Assembly: GCA_964632495.1 (NCBI GenBank)
Contig: CAZWDS010000014.1
Location: forward strand, 1-48,851
DNA length: 48,851 nt
Direction: 5' to 3'
Source: CALKXV01 sp964632495
Lineage (GTDB): Bacteria > Pseudomonadota > Alphaproteobacteria > Rhodobacterales > Rhodobacteraceae
Shown here: in pieces, positions 33,474 through 41,475 of the stretch
How positions within the stretch are numbered: the stretch's first letter is position 1
How the letters are laid out: the number at the start of each line of letters is the position of its first letter
The notes under the pieces: model-generated
Databases searched by the model: none
Told to the model about the DNA's origin: nothing
What the model saw: only the letters and a program-made list of their open reading frames with translations
Translations under genes and position numbers: made by a program

Positions 33474-34451
33474 TCAGGCCGCCCCACGATTGAGCAAACG
33501 AAGCAGTGTCACCAGTCCAACAGGTGCATCGCCGTCCACCACAAAGGCCGCCGAAATCCGTCGTCCCTGCATGATCGAAAGCGCCTCGCCCACGATCATC
33601 TGAGACCCCAGCGTCACCGACCCCTCGGTCATAATCGCCCCCGCGGCCGTTTCGTGCAAAGCGCCTTTCATGGTCGCACTGGCATTGCGCTCAAGATAGC
33701 GGCGAATATCACCATCGGTGATCACGCCTTGCAAAACGCCATCCTTGGTCACACCGACAATGCCAAACCCTTTGGCCGACAATTCGGAAATCGCAGCAAT
33801 TACAGGCGTTTCCACGTCGACCAACGGCAAAGCATCGCGCCCATGCATCACCTCATCGACCAGCTTCAAAGCAGCACCTAGAGATCCGCCCGGATGGAAA
33901 CCATGAAAACTCTCCGGCCCAAATCCCTTTTGCTGCAACAAGGCAATCGCCAAAGCATCGCCCATAGCCAGTTGCAATAAGGTGGACGTGGTTGGCGCCA
34001 GATTATGCGGACAGGCTTCGCGCACCTTCGGCAAGACCAAAGCCACGGTCGCCGCCTTTGCCAACGTGCTGTCCGCGACCCCCGTCAAAGCAATCAAAGG
34101 CACCGCGCGGCGCTTAGCATAGCCAATAACATCGGACAATTCCGTCGTCTCGCCAGACCACGACAAAGCCAGGATCACATCGACAGGCTGCACCATCCCC
34201 AGATCACCATGGCTCGCCTCAGCCGGATGCAGGAAATAGGCGGGCGTCCCGGTCGAGGCAAAAGTCGCCGCCAACTTGGTGCCGATATGCCCGGACTTGC
34301 CCAAGCCGGTCACAATCAACCGGCCCTGCATCTTGCCCAGCAACTCCAAAGCAGCGTCAATCGCGCCGCTCATCCCATCCACAGCGTCTTGCAAGGCACC
34401 AAGGCCCGAAATGTCCGTCTCTAGGGCTGCTTTGACCAGATCAGCGCTCAT
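33474..34451 (-). CDS. kdsD: D-arabinose 5-phosphate isomerase (KpsF/GutQ family)
   Basis: Isomerises ribulose 5-phosphate to arabinose 5-phosphate, the first step to Kdo. The 325-residue protein has an N-terminal SIS domain (RLIVTGLGKSGHIGTKLAAT, STGTPAYFLHPAEASHGDLG, LSWSGETTELSDVI) and two C-terminal CBS domains from about residue 205 (MHGRDALPLVDVETPV; GVTKDGVLQGVITDGDIRRY). It overlaps kdsA by 4 bases and is the last gene of the kdsB-kdsA-kdsD unit. Confidence 0.92.
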   Translation of the reverse strand: MSADLVKAALETDISGLGALQDAVDGMSGAIDAALELLGKMQGRLIVTGLGKSGHIGTKLAATFASTGTPAYFLHPAEASHGDLGMVQPVDVILALSWSGETTELSDVIGYAKRRAVPLIALTGVADSTLAKAATVALVLPKVREACPHNLAPTTSTLLQLAMGDALAIALLQQKGFGPESFHGFHPGGSLGAALKLVDEVMHGRDALPLVDVETPVIAAISELSAKGFGIVGVTKDGVLQGVITDGDIRRYLERNASATMKGALHETAAGAIMTEGSVTLGSQMIVGEALSIMQGRRISAAFVVDGDAPVGLVTLLRLLNRGAA

Positions 34452-35266
34452 GACTTTACCAACTGGTCAATGTCACGAAGCTGCGTCAACAAAGCCTCCA
34501 TCTGATCCAAGGGTACCATATTCGGCCCATCCGAGGGTGACCGAGCCGGTTCTTCATGGGTTTCGACAAAGACCGCCGACACGCCCACGGCCACAGCCGC
34601 ACGAGACAACGGCGGAACGAACTCGGATTGCCCGCCGGTCGATTTGCCCAAGCCCCCCGGCAATTGCACCGAATGGGTCGCGTCAAACACCACGGGACAC
34701 CCCGTTTCCGCCATGATCGGCAAGGCACGCATATCGGACACCAGCATGTTGTAGCCAAAACTGGCCCCGCGCTCGGTCAGAATAATCCTGTCGTTTCCCG
34801 TGGATCGCACTTTGTCGACGATATTGCCAACATCCCAAGGCGCGAGAAACTGACCCTTCTTGACGTTGATCGCCGCACCCGTCGCGCCCGCGGCCAAAAG
34901 CAAATCGGTTTGGCGACATAGAAACGCAGGGATTTGCAGGATATCCACCGCCGCAGCCGCCGCCGCGCATTGCGACGCATCATGCACATCTGTCAAAACC
35001 GGACAACCAAACTCCGATCCGATCGTGGACAGGATCGCCAAACCCTCGTCCATGCCAACACCACGTGCGCCTTCAAGACTGGACCGGTTCGCCTTGTCAA
35101 AGCTGGCCTTAAACACATAGCCCACGCCCAACCGATCACAGATTTCGGACAATGTGCCCGCTAGCATCTGCGCGTGATCCAAAGATTCCAACTGGCAAGG
35201 CCCCGAGATCAATGCCAAAGGCCGATCCTGACCAAAGGTCACCTTACCGACGGCGACGTCACTCAT
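34448..35266 (-). CDS. kdsA: 3-deoxy-8-phosphooctulonate (Kdo-8-P) synthase
   Basis: Condenses arabinose 5-phosphate with phosphoenolpyruvate to Kdo-8-phosphate for lipopolysaccharide or capsule. Length 272. Motifs: LALISGPCQLESLDHAQMLA, FKASFDKANRSSLEGARGVG, VLTDVHDASQCAAAAAAVDI, LQIPAFLCRQTDLLLAAGAT and VVFDATHSVQLPGG. It overlaps kdsB upstream and kdsD downstream by 4 bases each (ATGA), so the three are translationally coupled. Confidence 0.95.
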   Translation of the reverse strand: MSDVAVGKVTFGQDRPLALISGPCQLESLDHAQMLAGTLSEICDRLGVGYVFKASFDKANRSSLEGARGVGMDEGLAILSTIGSEFGCPVLTDVHDASQCAAAAAAVDILQIPAFLCRQTDLLLAAGATGAAINVKKGQFLAPWDVGNIVDKVRSTGNDRIILTERGASFGYNMLVSDMRALPIMAETGCPVVFDATHSVQLPGGLGKSTGGQSEFVPPLSRAAVAVGVSAVFVETHEEPARSPSDGPNMVPLDQMEALLTQLRDIDQLVKS

Positions 35267-36054
35267 GCGATGCCCTCTCGTTTCATAATGTCCTCGATCA
35301 AAGGTATATCTTCGGGGTTGTTCAACTCCCAGAACGCCCGCCCCCGCGCTTCGACTTCGACACAGCGAACCGGAATACCGTTTTCCAAGAACCGCAACTG
35401 TTCCAAGCCTTCCGCACCTTCCAATGGACCCTGCGGCAAACCCGCATACTGAACCAATGCCACAGGACGATAGGCATAACAGCCCACGTGATGAAACACC
35501 GCCAACCCGGTTTCCCGCGCACGATCTGCAAAAGGCAAAACCTCTTTCGAGAAATAAAGCGCATCACCCGAATGCCCGAACACTGCCGTCGTGGCCCCAA
35601 CGCGTCCGGCTTTCCGGTCGGCCTGCAAAGCTTCCAGATGTGTCGCCTCGGTGCGCAAAACCGGCGTCGCCATATGCACCGCCTTGTCCGACATCGCAGC
35701 CAACAAGGCATCCACATAATGCGGCGGCGTCAACGGCGCGTCACCTTGCAGGTTCACAACCACATCCGGCGCCTCATCCAACAGACCAACCGCCTCGGCA
35801 CAACGCTCGGTCCCATTGCGCGGCGCGTCACTGGTCATCAGCACATCAGCCCCGAAAGCCAAAGCCGCATCGCGAATACGATCATCATCGGTCAACACAT
35901 AGACCGCCGAGACCCCCGCCACCGACATGGCCGCTTCCCAACTCCGTTGGATCAAAGACCGCGCCTCGCCCGAAGCGCCGCGCAGCATCGCCAATGGCTT
36001 GCCCGGAAAGCGCACCGATGGAAATCGCGCAGGAATGAAAATGACGCTTCGCAA
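35263..36054 (-). CDS. kdsB: CMP-Kdo synthetase (3-deoxy-manno-octulosonate cytidylyltransferase), divergent, TTG start
   Basis: Activates Kdo as CMP-Kdo before transfer to lipid A. The 263-residue protein keeps the nucleotide loop IPARFPSVRFPGKPL, APRNGTERCAEA and NLQGDAPLTPP with Asp105. In enterobacterial KdsB the matching motifs read QGDEP and VDTPEDL; here Glu is Ala and the C-terminal Asp is Asn (ELNNPEDIPLIED). The only start in frame before an upstream stop is a TTG at 36054, with AGAGAGG upstream. The operon with kdsA and kdsD makes the role clear despite the changes; a related nonulosonate transferase is less likely. Confidence 0.83.
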   Translation of the reverse strand: MRSVIFIPARFPSVRFPGKPLAMLRGASGEARSLIQRSWEAAMSVAGVSAVYVLTDDDRIRDAALAFGADVLMTSDAPRNGTERCAEAVGLLDEAPDVVVNLQGDAPLTPPHYVDALLAAMSDKAVHMATPVLRTEATHLEALQADRKAGRVGATTAVFGHSGDALYFSKEVLPFADRARETGLAVFHHVGCYAYRPVALVQYAGLPQGPLEGAEGLEQLRFLENGIPVRCVEVEARGRAFWELNNPEDIPLIEDIMKREGIA

Positions 36055-36109
36055 GACAAGCCCTCTCTTTCATCCGGGTTACGGAATATCACCGACGACT
36101 GCAACGGTC

Positions 36110-36131
36110 CTTCATCTCTTGCAAAATACGC
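36110..36131. repeat. Constant end of the modular repeat, with a different core downstream
   Basis: CTTCATCTCTTG then CAAAATACGC, about 55 bases upstream of the kdsB start. It is followed by an unrelated hairpin-rich stretch (CCGCAGGGCCG and GCCCGCCGAAGGCGGCCC-like inverted repeat at about 36178-36194). It shows the constant end joined to a third core. Confidence 0.5.
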
Positions 36132-36206
36132 ACATCGTCGGCAGCAAGGCAGAGCCGCAGGGCCGACAAGAAAAGTGCCCGCCGAAGGCGGCCCTTTCAA
36201 CAGGTG

Positions 36207-36908
36207 TCAGCCGCGAAACCCGGTGGCCACAACGAACTTTTCGGATGAATCCGACCGACTTGCAGGCGGTTTCACATTCATCACCTTGTCGAACCGCTTT
36301 TTCAACGTGGCCTGCATCCCTGCCTCAGCCCCACCGGCCAGCACTTTCGCCACGAAAGTGCCACCCTCTTCCAACACATCAAACGCCAGTTCCGCCGCTG
36401 CCTCGCACAACGCAATGATCCGTAAATGATCGGTTTGCTTGTGCCCCGATGACGACGCCGCCATGTCTGACATCACCACATCCGCCTTGCCACCCAGCCA
36501 ATCCTTGATCTGTTCATCCGCGCCTTCATCCAGAAAATCCAAGACATGGATTTCTGCCCCCGGAATGGGTTCGACGTCTTGCAAATCAATCCCCAGAACC
36601 CGACCTTCGGGCTTTCCGGGTCGGTCTCCAAGCGCATTCACCCGGCGCACAGCCACCTGAGCCCAGCCCCCCGGAGCCGAGCCCAAATCGACCACACGCG
36701 CGCCCGGCAACAAGAACCGATACTTGTCGTCCAGTTCCAGTATCTTGTAAGCCGCACGCCCCCGATAACCTTCGGCCTTGGCTTGACGCACGTAGGGGTC
36801 ATTCAACTGACGCTCCAACCAACGTGTCGAAGACGCCCGACGCCCGCGCGCGGATTTCACCCGTACCCTCAAGTCTCGTTGGCCGCGGCCACTGGTCTTT
36901 TTTACCAT
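36207..36908 (-). CDS. rlmE: 23S rRNA (uridine2552-2'-O)-methyltransferase
   Basis: FtsJ/RrmJ methyltransferase acting on U2552 in the ribosomal A-loop, needed for large-subunit assembly. The ATG at 36908 has GGAGGTG upstream and gives 233 residues. Features: basic N-terminus (KKTSGRGQRDLRVRVKSARG), RAAYKILELDDKYRFLLPG, the SAM motif VVDLGSAPGGWAQVA, and VMSDMAASSSGHKQTDHLR. A second ATG at 36938 is less likely. It lies between two copies of the modular repeat. Confidence 0.93.
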   Translation of the reverse strand: MVKKTSGRGQRDLRVRVKSARGRRASSTRWLERQLNDPYVRQAKAEGYRGRAAYKILELDDKYRFLLPGARVVDLGSAPGGWAQVAVRRVNALGDRPGKPEGRVLGIDLQDVEPIPGAEIHVLDFLDEGADEQIKDWLGGKADVVMSDMAASSSGHKQTDHLRIIALCEAAAELAFDVLEEGGTFVAKVLAGGAEAGMQATLKKRFDKVMNVKPPASRSDSSEKFVVATGFRG

Positions 36909-36943
36909 GACACCTCCATGCCGAAAGCAACGCGTCACTGCAA

Positions 36944-37034
36944 GGGATTGCGCCGGACTGCGTCCGTCGCGGTGCCCGATTTTCCTGTCGGAAAACCGGC
37001 GCCTCCGGCGGGCGTATTTAGCAAAGAGATGAAG
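36944..37034. repeat. Intergenic modular repeat, type 1 (full copy)
   Basis: Reads, on the plus strand, GGGATTGCGCCGGACTGCGT then CCGTCGCGGTGCCCG, GCGCCTCCGGCGGGC, and the constant end GCGTATTTAG with AAAGAGATGAAG (37012-37034). It is the reverse complement of the copies at 22456 and 25744. It ends 27 bases past the stop of the minus-strand lytic transglycosylase gene, i.e. in its 3' UTR. Confidence 0.7.
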
Positions 37035-37061
37035 ACCCTTTAGCCCAGTATTGGCCCTGTA

Positions 37062-37655
37062 TTAGCCCTGTCCCAAAATGGCTTTCACATAGCCCTGGGT
37101 TTCGCGGTAGGGCGGCACGCCCCCGTGTTTTCGCACAGCTCCAGGACCCGCGTTGTAGGCTGCAAGGGCCAAACGCCACGACCGGAAGGTCCGGTATTGT
37201 TCGGCCAGATAGCGCGCACCGCCCTCTAGGTTTTGCTTCGGATCGTGCGGGTTCACTTTAAGAAGACGCGCCGTCCCTGGCATCAACTGCGCCAATCCAA
37301 TCGCGCCTTTGTGCGATTTCGCCCGCGCGTTCCAACCGGATTCTTGGGTGATCAGCCGCAAAAACAAATCCTCTGGCACCCCATGCCGCCGCGCTGCGGC
37401 ACGTGCTACGGGCAGGAACTGACTGCGCGTCGCTCCGGTATAGGCCGGGATGCGCTCAGAACCCGGCGCGCCCGGAACCCGGATCGCGTCGGGCTGCAAC
37501 CTTACAGAATTTGCGTATTGCTTGGAGGCGCGTTGATCCAAAATCGAGGTTTGACGATCGAAAATTTTCTTTCTGTTCTTCGATGACAATGGATCGGCCA
37601 ATGCTGGCACGCATAGGCCAAAACTTAGAACACCGATCAAAACACTGCGCAACAC
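37062..37655 (-). CDS. Lytic transglycosylase domain protein (SLT family)
   Basis: Periplasmic enzyme that cleaves peptidoglycan at MurNAc-GlcNAc bonds. GTG start at 37655 with GGGGGAAG upstream; a signal peptide (VLRSVLIGVLSFGLCVPALA) ends before DPLSSKN. The SLT domain (about residues 85-195) has LFLRLITQESGWNARAKSHK with the catalytic Glu, GAIGLAQLMPGTARLL, and ALAAYNAGPGAVRKHGG. Length 197. Small lone SLT proteins of this size are common in Rhodobacterales. Substrate specificity is inferred from the family. Confidence 0.88.
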   Translation of the reverse strand: MLRSVLIGVLSFGLCVPALADPLSSKNRKKIFDRQTSILDQRASKQYANSVRLQPDAIRVPGAPGSERIPAYTGATRSQFLPVARAAARRHGVPEDLFLRLITQESGWNARAKSHKGAIGLAQLMPGTARLLKVNPHDPKQNLEGGARYLAEQYRTFRSWRLALAAYNAGPGAVRKHGGVPPYRETQGYVKAILGQG

Positions 37656-37759
37656 GTCTACTTCCCCCGAGGCAACACTGAAGCAATCTATGGCAAAACA
37701 CCCGTTTCGGCAACAGATCTCGCATTGACCCCGCCCGCTGGATTGGCCAAGGGAGGAGC

Positions 37760-38404
37760 ATGACCAAAATAGCTTTGATCACCGGTGCCTCTCGTGGCCT
37801 TGGCGCGGCCCTTGCCGACGCACTTGCCCCCACCCACCACATCGTGGCCGTCGCCCGAACCGTGGGTGGTCTGGAAGAGTTGGACGACCGCATCCAAGCC
37901 AAAGGCGGCAGCGCCACACTGGCCCCGATGGACATCACCAAGCCCGAGGCTATGGCCGAGCTATGTCGCGGCATCCATGATCGTTGGGGGCATGTGGACC
38001 TTTGGGCGCATACGGCTGTTCATGCCTCGGCCCTCACACCAGCCCCACATCTGGACGCCAAGGACCTGGCGAAAAGCATGGCCGTCAATGTGACTGCGAC
38101 CGCCACGCTGATCGCCTATGTCGCGCCCCTGTTGCAGGCCGCCGACACTGGGCAGGCGCTGTTCTTTCAAGACCCGCAAGTCGGCACCAAGTTCTTTTCG
38201 GCCTATGGCGCGTCCAAAGCCGCGCAAATATCGCTCGCTCAAAGTTGGGCTGCCGAAACGCGGCAAACTGGTCCCCACGTTCACGTCATGACACCACTGC
38301 CAATGCCAACTGCGACACGCGCCCGCTTTTACCCCGGCGAAGATCGCAGCACATTGACCCCATGTGACACCGCCGCCAAACAGATTTTGGACGCGCTGGA
38401 CTAA
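37760..38404 (+). CDS. Short-chain dehydrogenase/reductase
   Basis: A 214-residue SDR-family NAD(P)-dependent oxidoreductase. The Rossmann glycine motif is LITGASRGLGAALADAL (residues 7-23) and the catalytic YxxxK is YGASKAAQISLAQSW (about 149). The usual NNAG motif is replaced by AHTAVHASAL. A GGGAGGAGC precedes the ATG. Its substrate cannot be told. It stands between the lytic transglycosylase and surE and has no obvious functional neighbour. Confidence 0.85.
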   Translation: MTKIALITGASRGLGAALADALAPTHHIVAVARTVGGLEELDDRIQAKGGSATLAPMDITKPEAMAELCRGIHDRWGHVDLWAHTAVHASALTPAPHLDAKDLAKSMAVNVTATATLIAYVAPLLQAADTGQALFFQDPQVGTKFFSAYGASKAAQISLAQSWAAETRQTGPHVHVMTPLPMPTATRARFYPGEDRSTLTPCDTAAKQILDALD

Positions 38405-38459
38405 GCGTCACGCGACTCCGCATCTTGCCCCACCCCTCTGCCTCGCCTAAAGCAGAGCC

Positions 38460-39248
38460 ATGCGCATTCTCATAACCAACGACGACGGGATCAACGCCCC
38501 CGGCCTGAAAACACTGGAAACCATCGCAGCCGAGGTCGCCGGCCCGGGTGGTGAAGTCTGGATTGTCGCCCCTGCGTTCGAGCAATCCGGCGTGGGCCAT
38601 TGCATCAGCTATTCCCGCCCCACTCTTCTCAGCCAGTTCGGCGAACGCCGCTATGCTTCGGAAGGCTATCCTGCCGATTGCGTGTTGGCCGGCCTTTACG
38701 AAGTCATGAAAGACCGCGCGCCCGATCTTATCCTGTCTGGCGTCAACCGGGGCAACAACGCTGCCGAAAACGTGCTTTATTCCGGCACCATAGGCGCAAC
38801 GTTGGAAGCCGCCCTGCAAGGTATTCCCGCCATCGCCTTGTCGCAGTTTTTTGGCCCCGGCAACGCGAACCTCGAAGACCCTTTCGAAGCCGCGGCCCAG
38901 CACGGCGCTGATTGCATAAAACGCCTGTTGAAAAACGCGATCTGGGATGATGTGCCTTACCGTCTGTTTTACAACGTGAATTTCCCACCAATCCCGGCGT
39001 CAGACGTCAAAGGGCTGAAAGTCACAACCCAAGGCTGGCGTGCAGAAACCAATTTTGGCGTTGAACCGCACAAATCGCCCTCGGGCCGCATGTTCCTGTG
39101 GATCAAAGGCGGCCCACAGCATCATAAAACCGGCCCCGGCACCGATGTGACGGCCAATCTGGACGGCTATATCTCGGTTACGCCCCTGCGCGCCGACCTG
39201 ACAGCCCACGACACCATTGCAACCCTGAAGGACAAGCTGGAAGGATGA
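38460..39248 (+). CDS. surE: 5'/3'-nucleotidase SurE
   Basis: Metal-dependent phosphatase that removes phosphate from nucleoside monophosphates, possibly also polyphosphate. 262 residues starting MRILITNDDGINAPGLKTLE; Asp8 and Asp9 of NDDG and the Asn of LSGVNRGNNAAEN bind metal. The end AHDTIATLKDKLEG matches the family. ATGA overlap with pcm; surE-pcm-nlpD is a widely conserved gene order in proteobacteria. Confidence 0.95.
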   Translation: MRILITNDDGINAPGLKTLETIAAEVAGPGGEVWIVAPAFEQSGVGHCISYSRPTLLSQFGERRYASEGYPADCVLAGLYEVMKDRAPDLILSGVNRGNNAAENVLYSGTIGATLEAALQGIPAIALSQFFGPGNANLEDPFEAAAQHGADCIKRLLKNAIWDDVPYRLFYNVNFPPIPASDVKGLKVTTQGWRAETNFGVEPHKSPSGRMFLWIKGGPQHHKTGPGTDVTANLDGYISVTPLRADLTAHDTIATLKDKLEG

Positions 39249-39886
39249 CACCGGCCGACGAACAGCGCATGCGATTTGTCTTCGCTCTTCGCCAAAAAGG
39301 CGTGATGGATGGGCGTGTTCTTGAGGCGATGGAAAAGATCGACCGCGGCGCTTTTGTCAAAGGCATCTTCGCCGATCGCGCCTACGAAGACATGCCCCTT
39401 CCCATCACCTGCGGTCAAACCATCAGCCAGCCCTCTGTCGTGGGGCTGATGACCCAGGCGCTTGAGGTCGACCCCCGGCACAAAATCCTGGAGATTGGCA
39501 CCGGCTCTGGCTATCAGGCCGCCGTTCTCAGCCAACTGGCACGACGCATCTATACGGTGGACCGGCACAAACGTCTGGTCAAAGCCGCCCAGGAAGTCTT
39601 CGACACCTTAGGTCTGTCAAACATAACAGCTCTTGCGGCCGACGGCACGCGCGGCTTTCCCGAACAAGCTCCCTTCGATCGCATCCTGGTCACCGCCGCA
39701 GCCGAAGATCCGCCGGGGCCCTTGTTGGCCGAACTGAAACCCGGTGGCATCATGGTGGTCCCGGTTGGCCAGTCCGACGCTGTTCAATCCTTGGTCAAAG
39801 TCACCAGAACCGAGACCGGTTTTGACTATGAAGAATTGCGCCAAGTCCGCTTCGTCCCCCTGGTCGAAGGCATGGGCAGCGACTAA
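39245..39886 (+). CDS. pcm: Protein-L-isoaspartate O-methyltransferase
   Basis: Repairs isoaspartyl residues in aged proteins using S-adenosylmethionine. 213 residues with the PIMT signature: AYEDMPLPITCGQTISQPSV, the SAM motif ILEIGTGSGYQAAVLSQLA, YTVDRHKRLVKAAQEVF and FDRILVTAAAEDPPGPLLAE. The ATG overlaps the surE stop by 4 bases. The next 300 bases hold the modular repeat and the nlpD promoter region. Confidence 0.94.
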   Translation: MTPADEQRMRFVFALRQKGVMDGRVLEAMEKIDRGAFVKGIFADRAYEDMPLPITCGQTISQPSVVGLMTQALEVDPRHKILEIGTGSGYQAAVLSQLARRIYTVDRHKRLVKAAQEVFDTLGLSNITALAADGTRGFPEQAPFDRILVTAAAEDPPGPLLAELKPGGIMVVPVGQSDAVQSLVKVTRTETGFDYEELRQVRFVPLVEGMGSD

Positions 39887-40212
39887 CCGCCCATCACGAT
39901 ACGCGCCCAAAGCGCACGCCATTTTTCAATCGAAGCGCTGCCCCAGCCTTTCCAAATATCACGTAGATCGTTGGATCAACGGGAAAGGGCTTTCATCTCT
40001 TTCCAAATACGCACGCCGGTTTGAAAGGCGAAAGCCGTCAAACCAAATCAATGGTGTGCGCCGCAGGCGCTCGATCCGACGCGATTTTGTGTTGGCACAG
40101 GTCTGCAAAAAAGTGCTATCATAAGCCAAATCCGGACGCAGGCAGGCAAGATCCGGGGCGTAATCGCAAGAACCTCAAAGAAGGTTGCGACATAATGGTG
40201 AGGAACGAGCAT
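39887..40212. other. Intergenic region between pcm and the NlpD-like gene
   Basis: Holds one constant end of the modular repeat (39990-40012: TTTCATCTCTTT then CCAAATACGC), followed by an inverted repeat (GGTTTGAAAGGCGAAAGCCG, then TCAAACC). A possible promoter-like pair TTGGCA (40092-40097) and TATCAT (40117-40122) has a long 19-base spacer, so it is weak evidence. No gene of normal length is supported. Confidence 0.5.
39990..40012. repeat. Constant end of the modular repeat (short copy)
   Basis: CTTTCATCTCTTT followed by CCAAATACGC, then CACGCCGG, about 100 bases past the pcm stop, in the same orientation relative to pcm as in the other 3' UTR copies. Confidence 0.55.
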
Positions 40213-41343
40213 ATGACGAAATCGGCTTTCCCGGTACGACTGGCGGCAATTTTGACCAGCGCCCTGGCGCTTGGGGCCTGCGATGGTGCAGGATTGGGGG
40301 GATTGGACTTCGATCTACGCGGTGCGGCAGGTCAGTTGGACACATCTGACGCAGCTCAGGCCTCAACAGGCTCAGCCCCGTTGCCAGACCAAAGAGGCGT
40401 GGTGTCTTATCCCGGCTACCAGGTCGCGGTGGCGCAACGCGGCGATACAGTGCAAACCGTTGCCGCCCGCGTCGGACTACCGGCGAATGAACTGGCCCGA
40501 CACAACGCTCTGCCCATGAATGTCGTGCTGAGAGACGGTGAAATTCTGGCTTTGCCCCGTCGCGTCAGCGAACCCGGGCCAAGTGGGCCGGGCGCTTTGG
40601 ACGTGATTGATGTGGCCTCGGGTGCGATTGATCGCGCGGACGGTGTGCCCGGATTACCTGCCGGAGACGAACCCAATCGCCATCAGGTGGCGGCCGGTGA
40701 AACCGCCTTCTCAATTGCGCGCCGCTACGGCGTTTCGGTCGATGATCTGGCCGAATGGAACGGCCTTGGGCCCAGCCTTGGATTGCGTGTTGGTCAGTTT
40801 CTCTTGATCCCAACAGCATCCGCCAGCAGCGACATCCAAGTGGCTTCGGTGGCAACCCCCGGAACCGGCTCGGCCACGCCATTGCCACCGTCGTCCTCGC
40901 GGCCTTTGCCGACGGAAGACGTGCGCCCCGCGTCTACGACCACAGCCCCCAAACCGGAACCCTTGCAGGATCGCCAGACCGCGGCCTCGGACAATTCACG
41001 GCTGATGATGCCCGTGCAGGGCCGTATCGTGCGACCGTTTGAAAAGGGACGGAACGAAGGGATCGGCATTGCCGCCAGTGCAGGCTCTCGCGTGATCGCA
41101 GCCGAAGGCGGCACCGTCGCTGCTATCACGCGTGATACAGACCAAGTGCCAATCCTTGTTTTGCGCCACGACAACAACCTGCTGACCGTCTATGCAGGCG
41201 TCGATGAAGTGGCCGTCGAAAAAGGTGATACCGTGAAGCGTGGCGAGGCGATCGCGGTGGTTCGGTCCGCAACCCCACCCTTCCTGCACTTCGAAGTTCG
41301 CGAAGGCTTCGACAGTGTCGATCCGGCACCGTATCTGAACTGA
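40213..41343 (+). CDS. nlpD: NlpD-like lipoprotein (two LysM domains and degenerate LytM/M23 domain)
   Basis: Outer-envelope lipoprotein that in relatives activates septal amidases during division. The ATG at 40213 follows GAGGAA by 7 bases; an ATG at 40195 would add 6 residues. The signal is VRLAAILTSALALGAC (lipid Cys23). LysM motifs are at about 69-116 (GYQVAVAQRGDTVQTVAARV) and 155-200 (HQVAAGETAFSIARRYGVSV). The C-terminal M23-like domain (262-376) lacks the zinc ligands: GIGIAAS instead of HxxxD and FLHFEV instead of HLHFE. So it should be non-catalytic, as activators of this class are. Third gene of surE-pcm-nlpD. Confidence 0.88.
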   Translation: MTKSAFPVRLAAILTSALALGACDGAGLGGLDFDLRGAAGQLDTSDAAQASTGSAPLPDQRGVVSYPGYQVAVAQRGDTVQTVAARVGLPANELARHNALPMNVVLRDGEILALPRRVSEPGPSGPGALDVIDVASGAIDRADGVPGLPAGDEPNRHQVAAGETAFSIARRYGVSVDDLAEWNGLGPSLGLRVGQFLLIPTASASSDIQVASVATPGTGSATPLPPSSSRPLPTEDVRPASTTTAPKPEPLQDRQTAASDNSRLMMPVQGRIVRPFEKGRNEGIGIAASAGSRVIAAEGGTVAAITRDTDQVPILVLRHDNNLLTVYAGVDEVAVEKGDTVKRGEAIAVVRSATPPFLHFEVREGFDSVDPAPYLN

Positions 41344-41355
41344 GCCCCCGGATCG

Positions 41356-41370
41356 ACCAACTGAGCTACC
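41356..41370 (-). other. Possible tRNA D-arm remnant
   Basis: The minus strand reads GGTAGCTCAGTTGGT, which is the D-arm consensus of many tRNAs, directly behind the nlpD stop. No acceptor, anticodon or T-arm surrounds it, so it is not a tRNA gene. It may be a relic or coincidence. Confidence 0.35.
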
Positions 41371-41408
41371 ATATCATGTTGCGCCGCGCGGTTCACGCGT
41401 CGCCAGAG

Positions 41409-41435
41409 GGGCCGCGCACGTGCCGTGCGCGGCCC
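41409..41435 (+). terminator. Strong GC hairpin after the NlpD-like gene
   Basis: Perfect 11-bp stem GGGCCGCGCAC / GTGCGCGGCCC with loop GTGCC, nearly identical to the one after trpS but without a T run. It is preceded by TTGCGCCGCGCGGTTCACGC, like the opening of the type 2 repeat. It probably acts as a terminator or as the core of a truncated repeat copy. Confidence 0.55.
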
Positions 41436-41475
41436 TTACTGCGCCCGACGCAGTCCTGCCAGACGGTGGTGACCC

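Noticed and set aside
40093..40107. Possible sigma-54 site TGGCACAGGTCTGCA before nlpD
   Set aside because: The spacing between GG and GC is one base short of the fixed distance this sigma factor needs.
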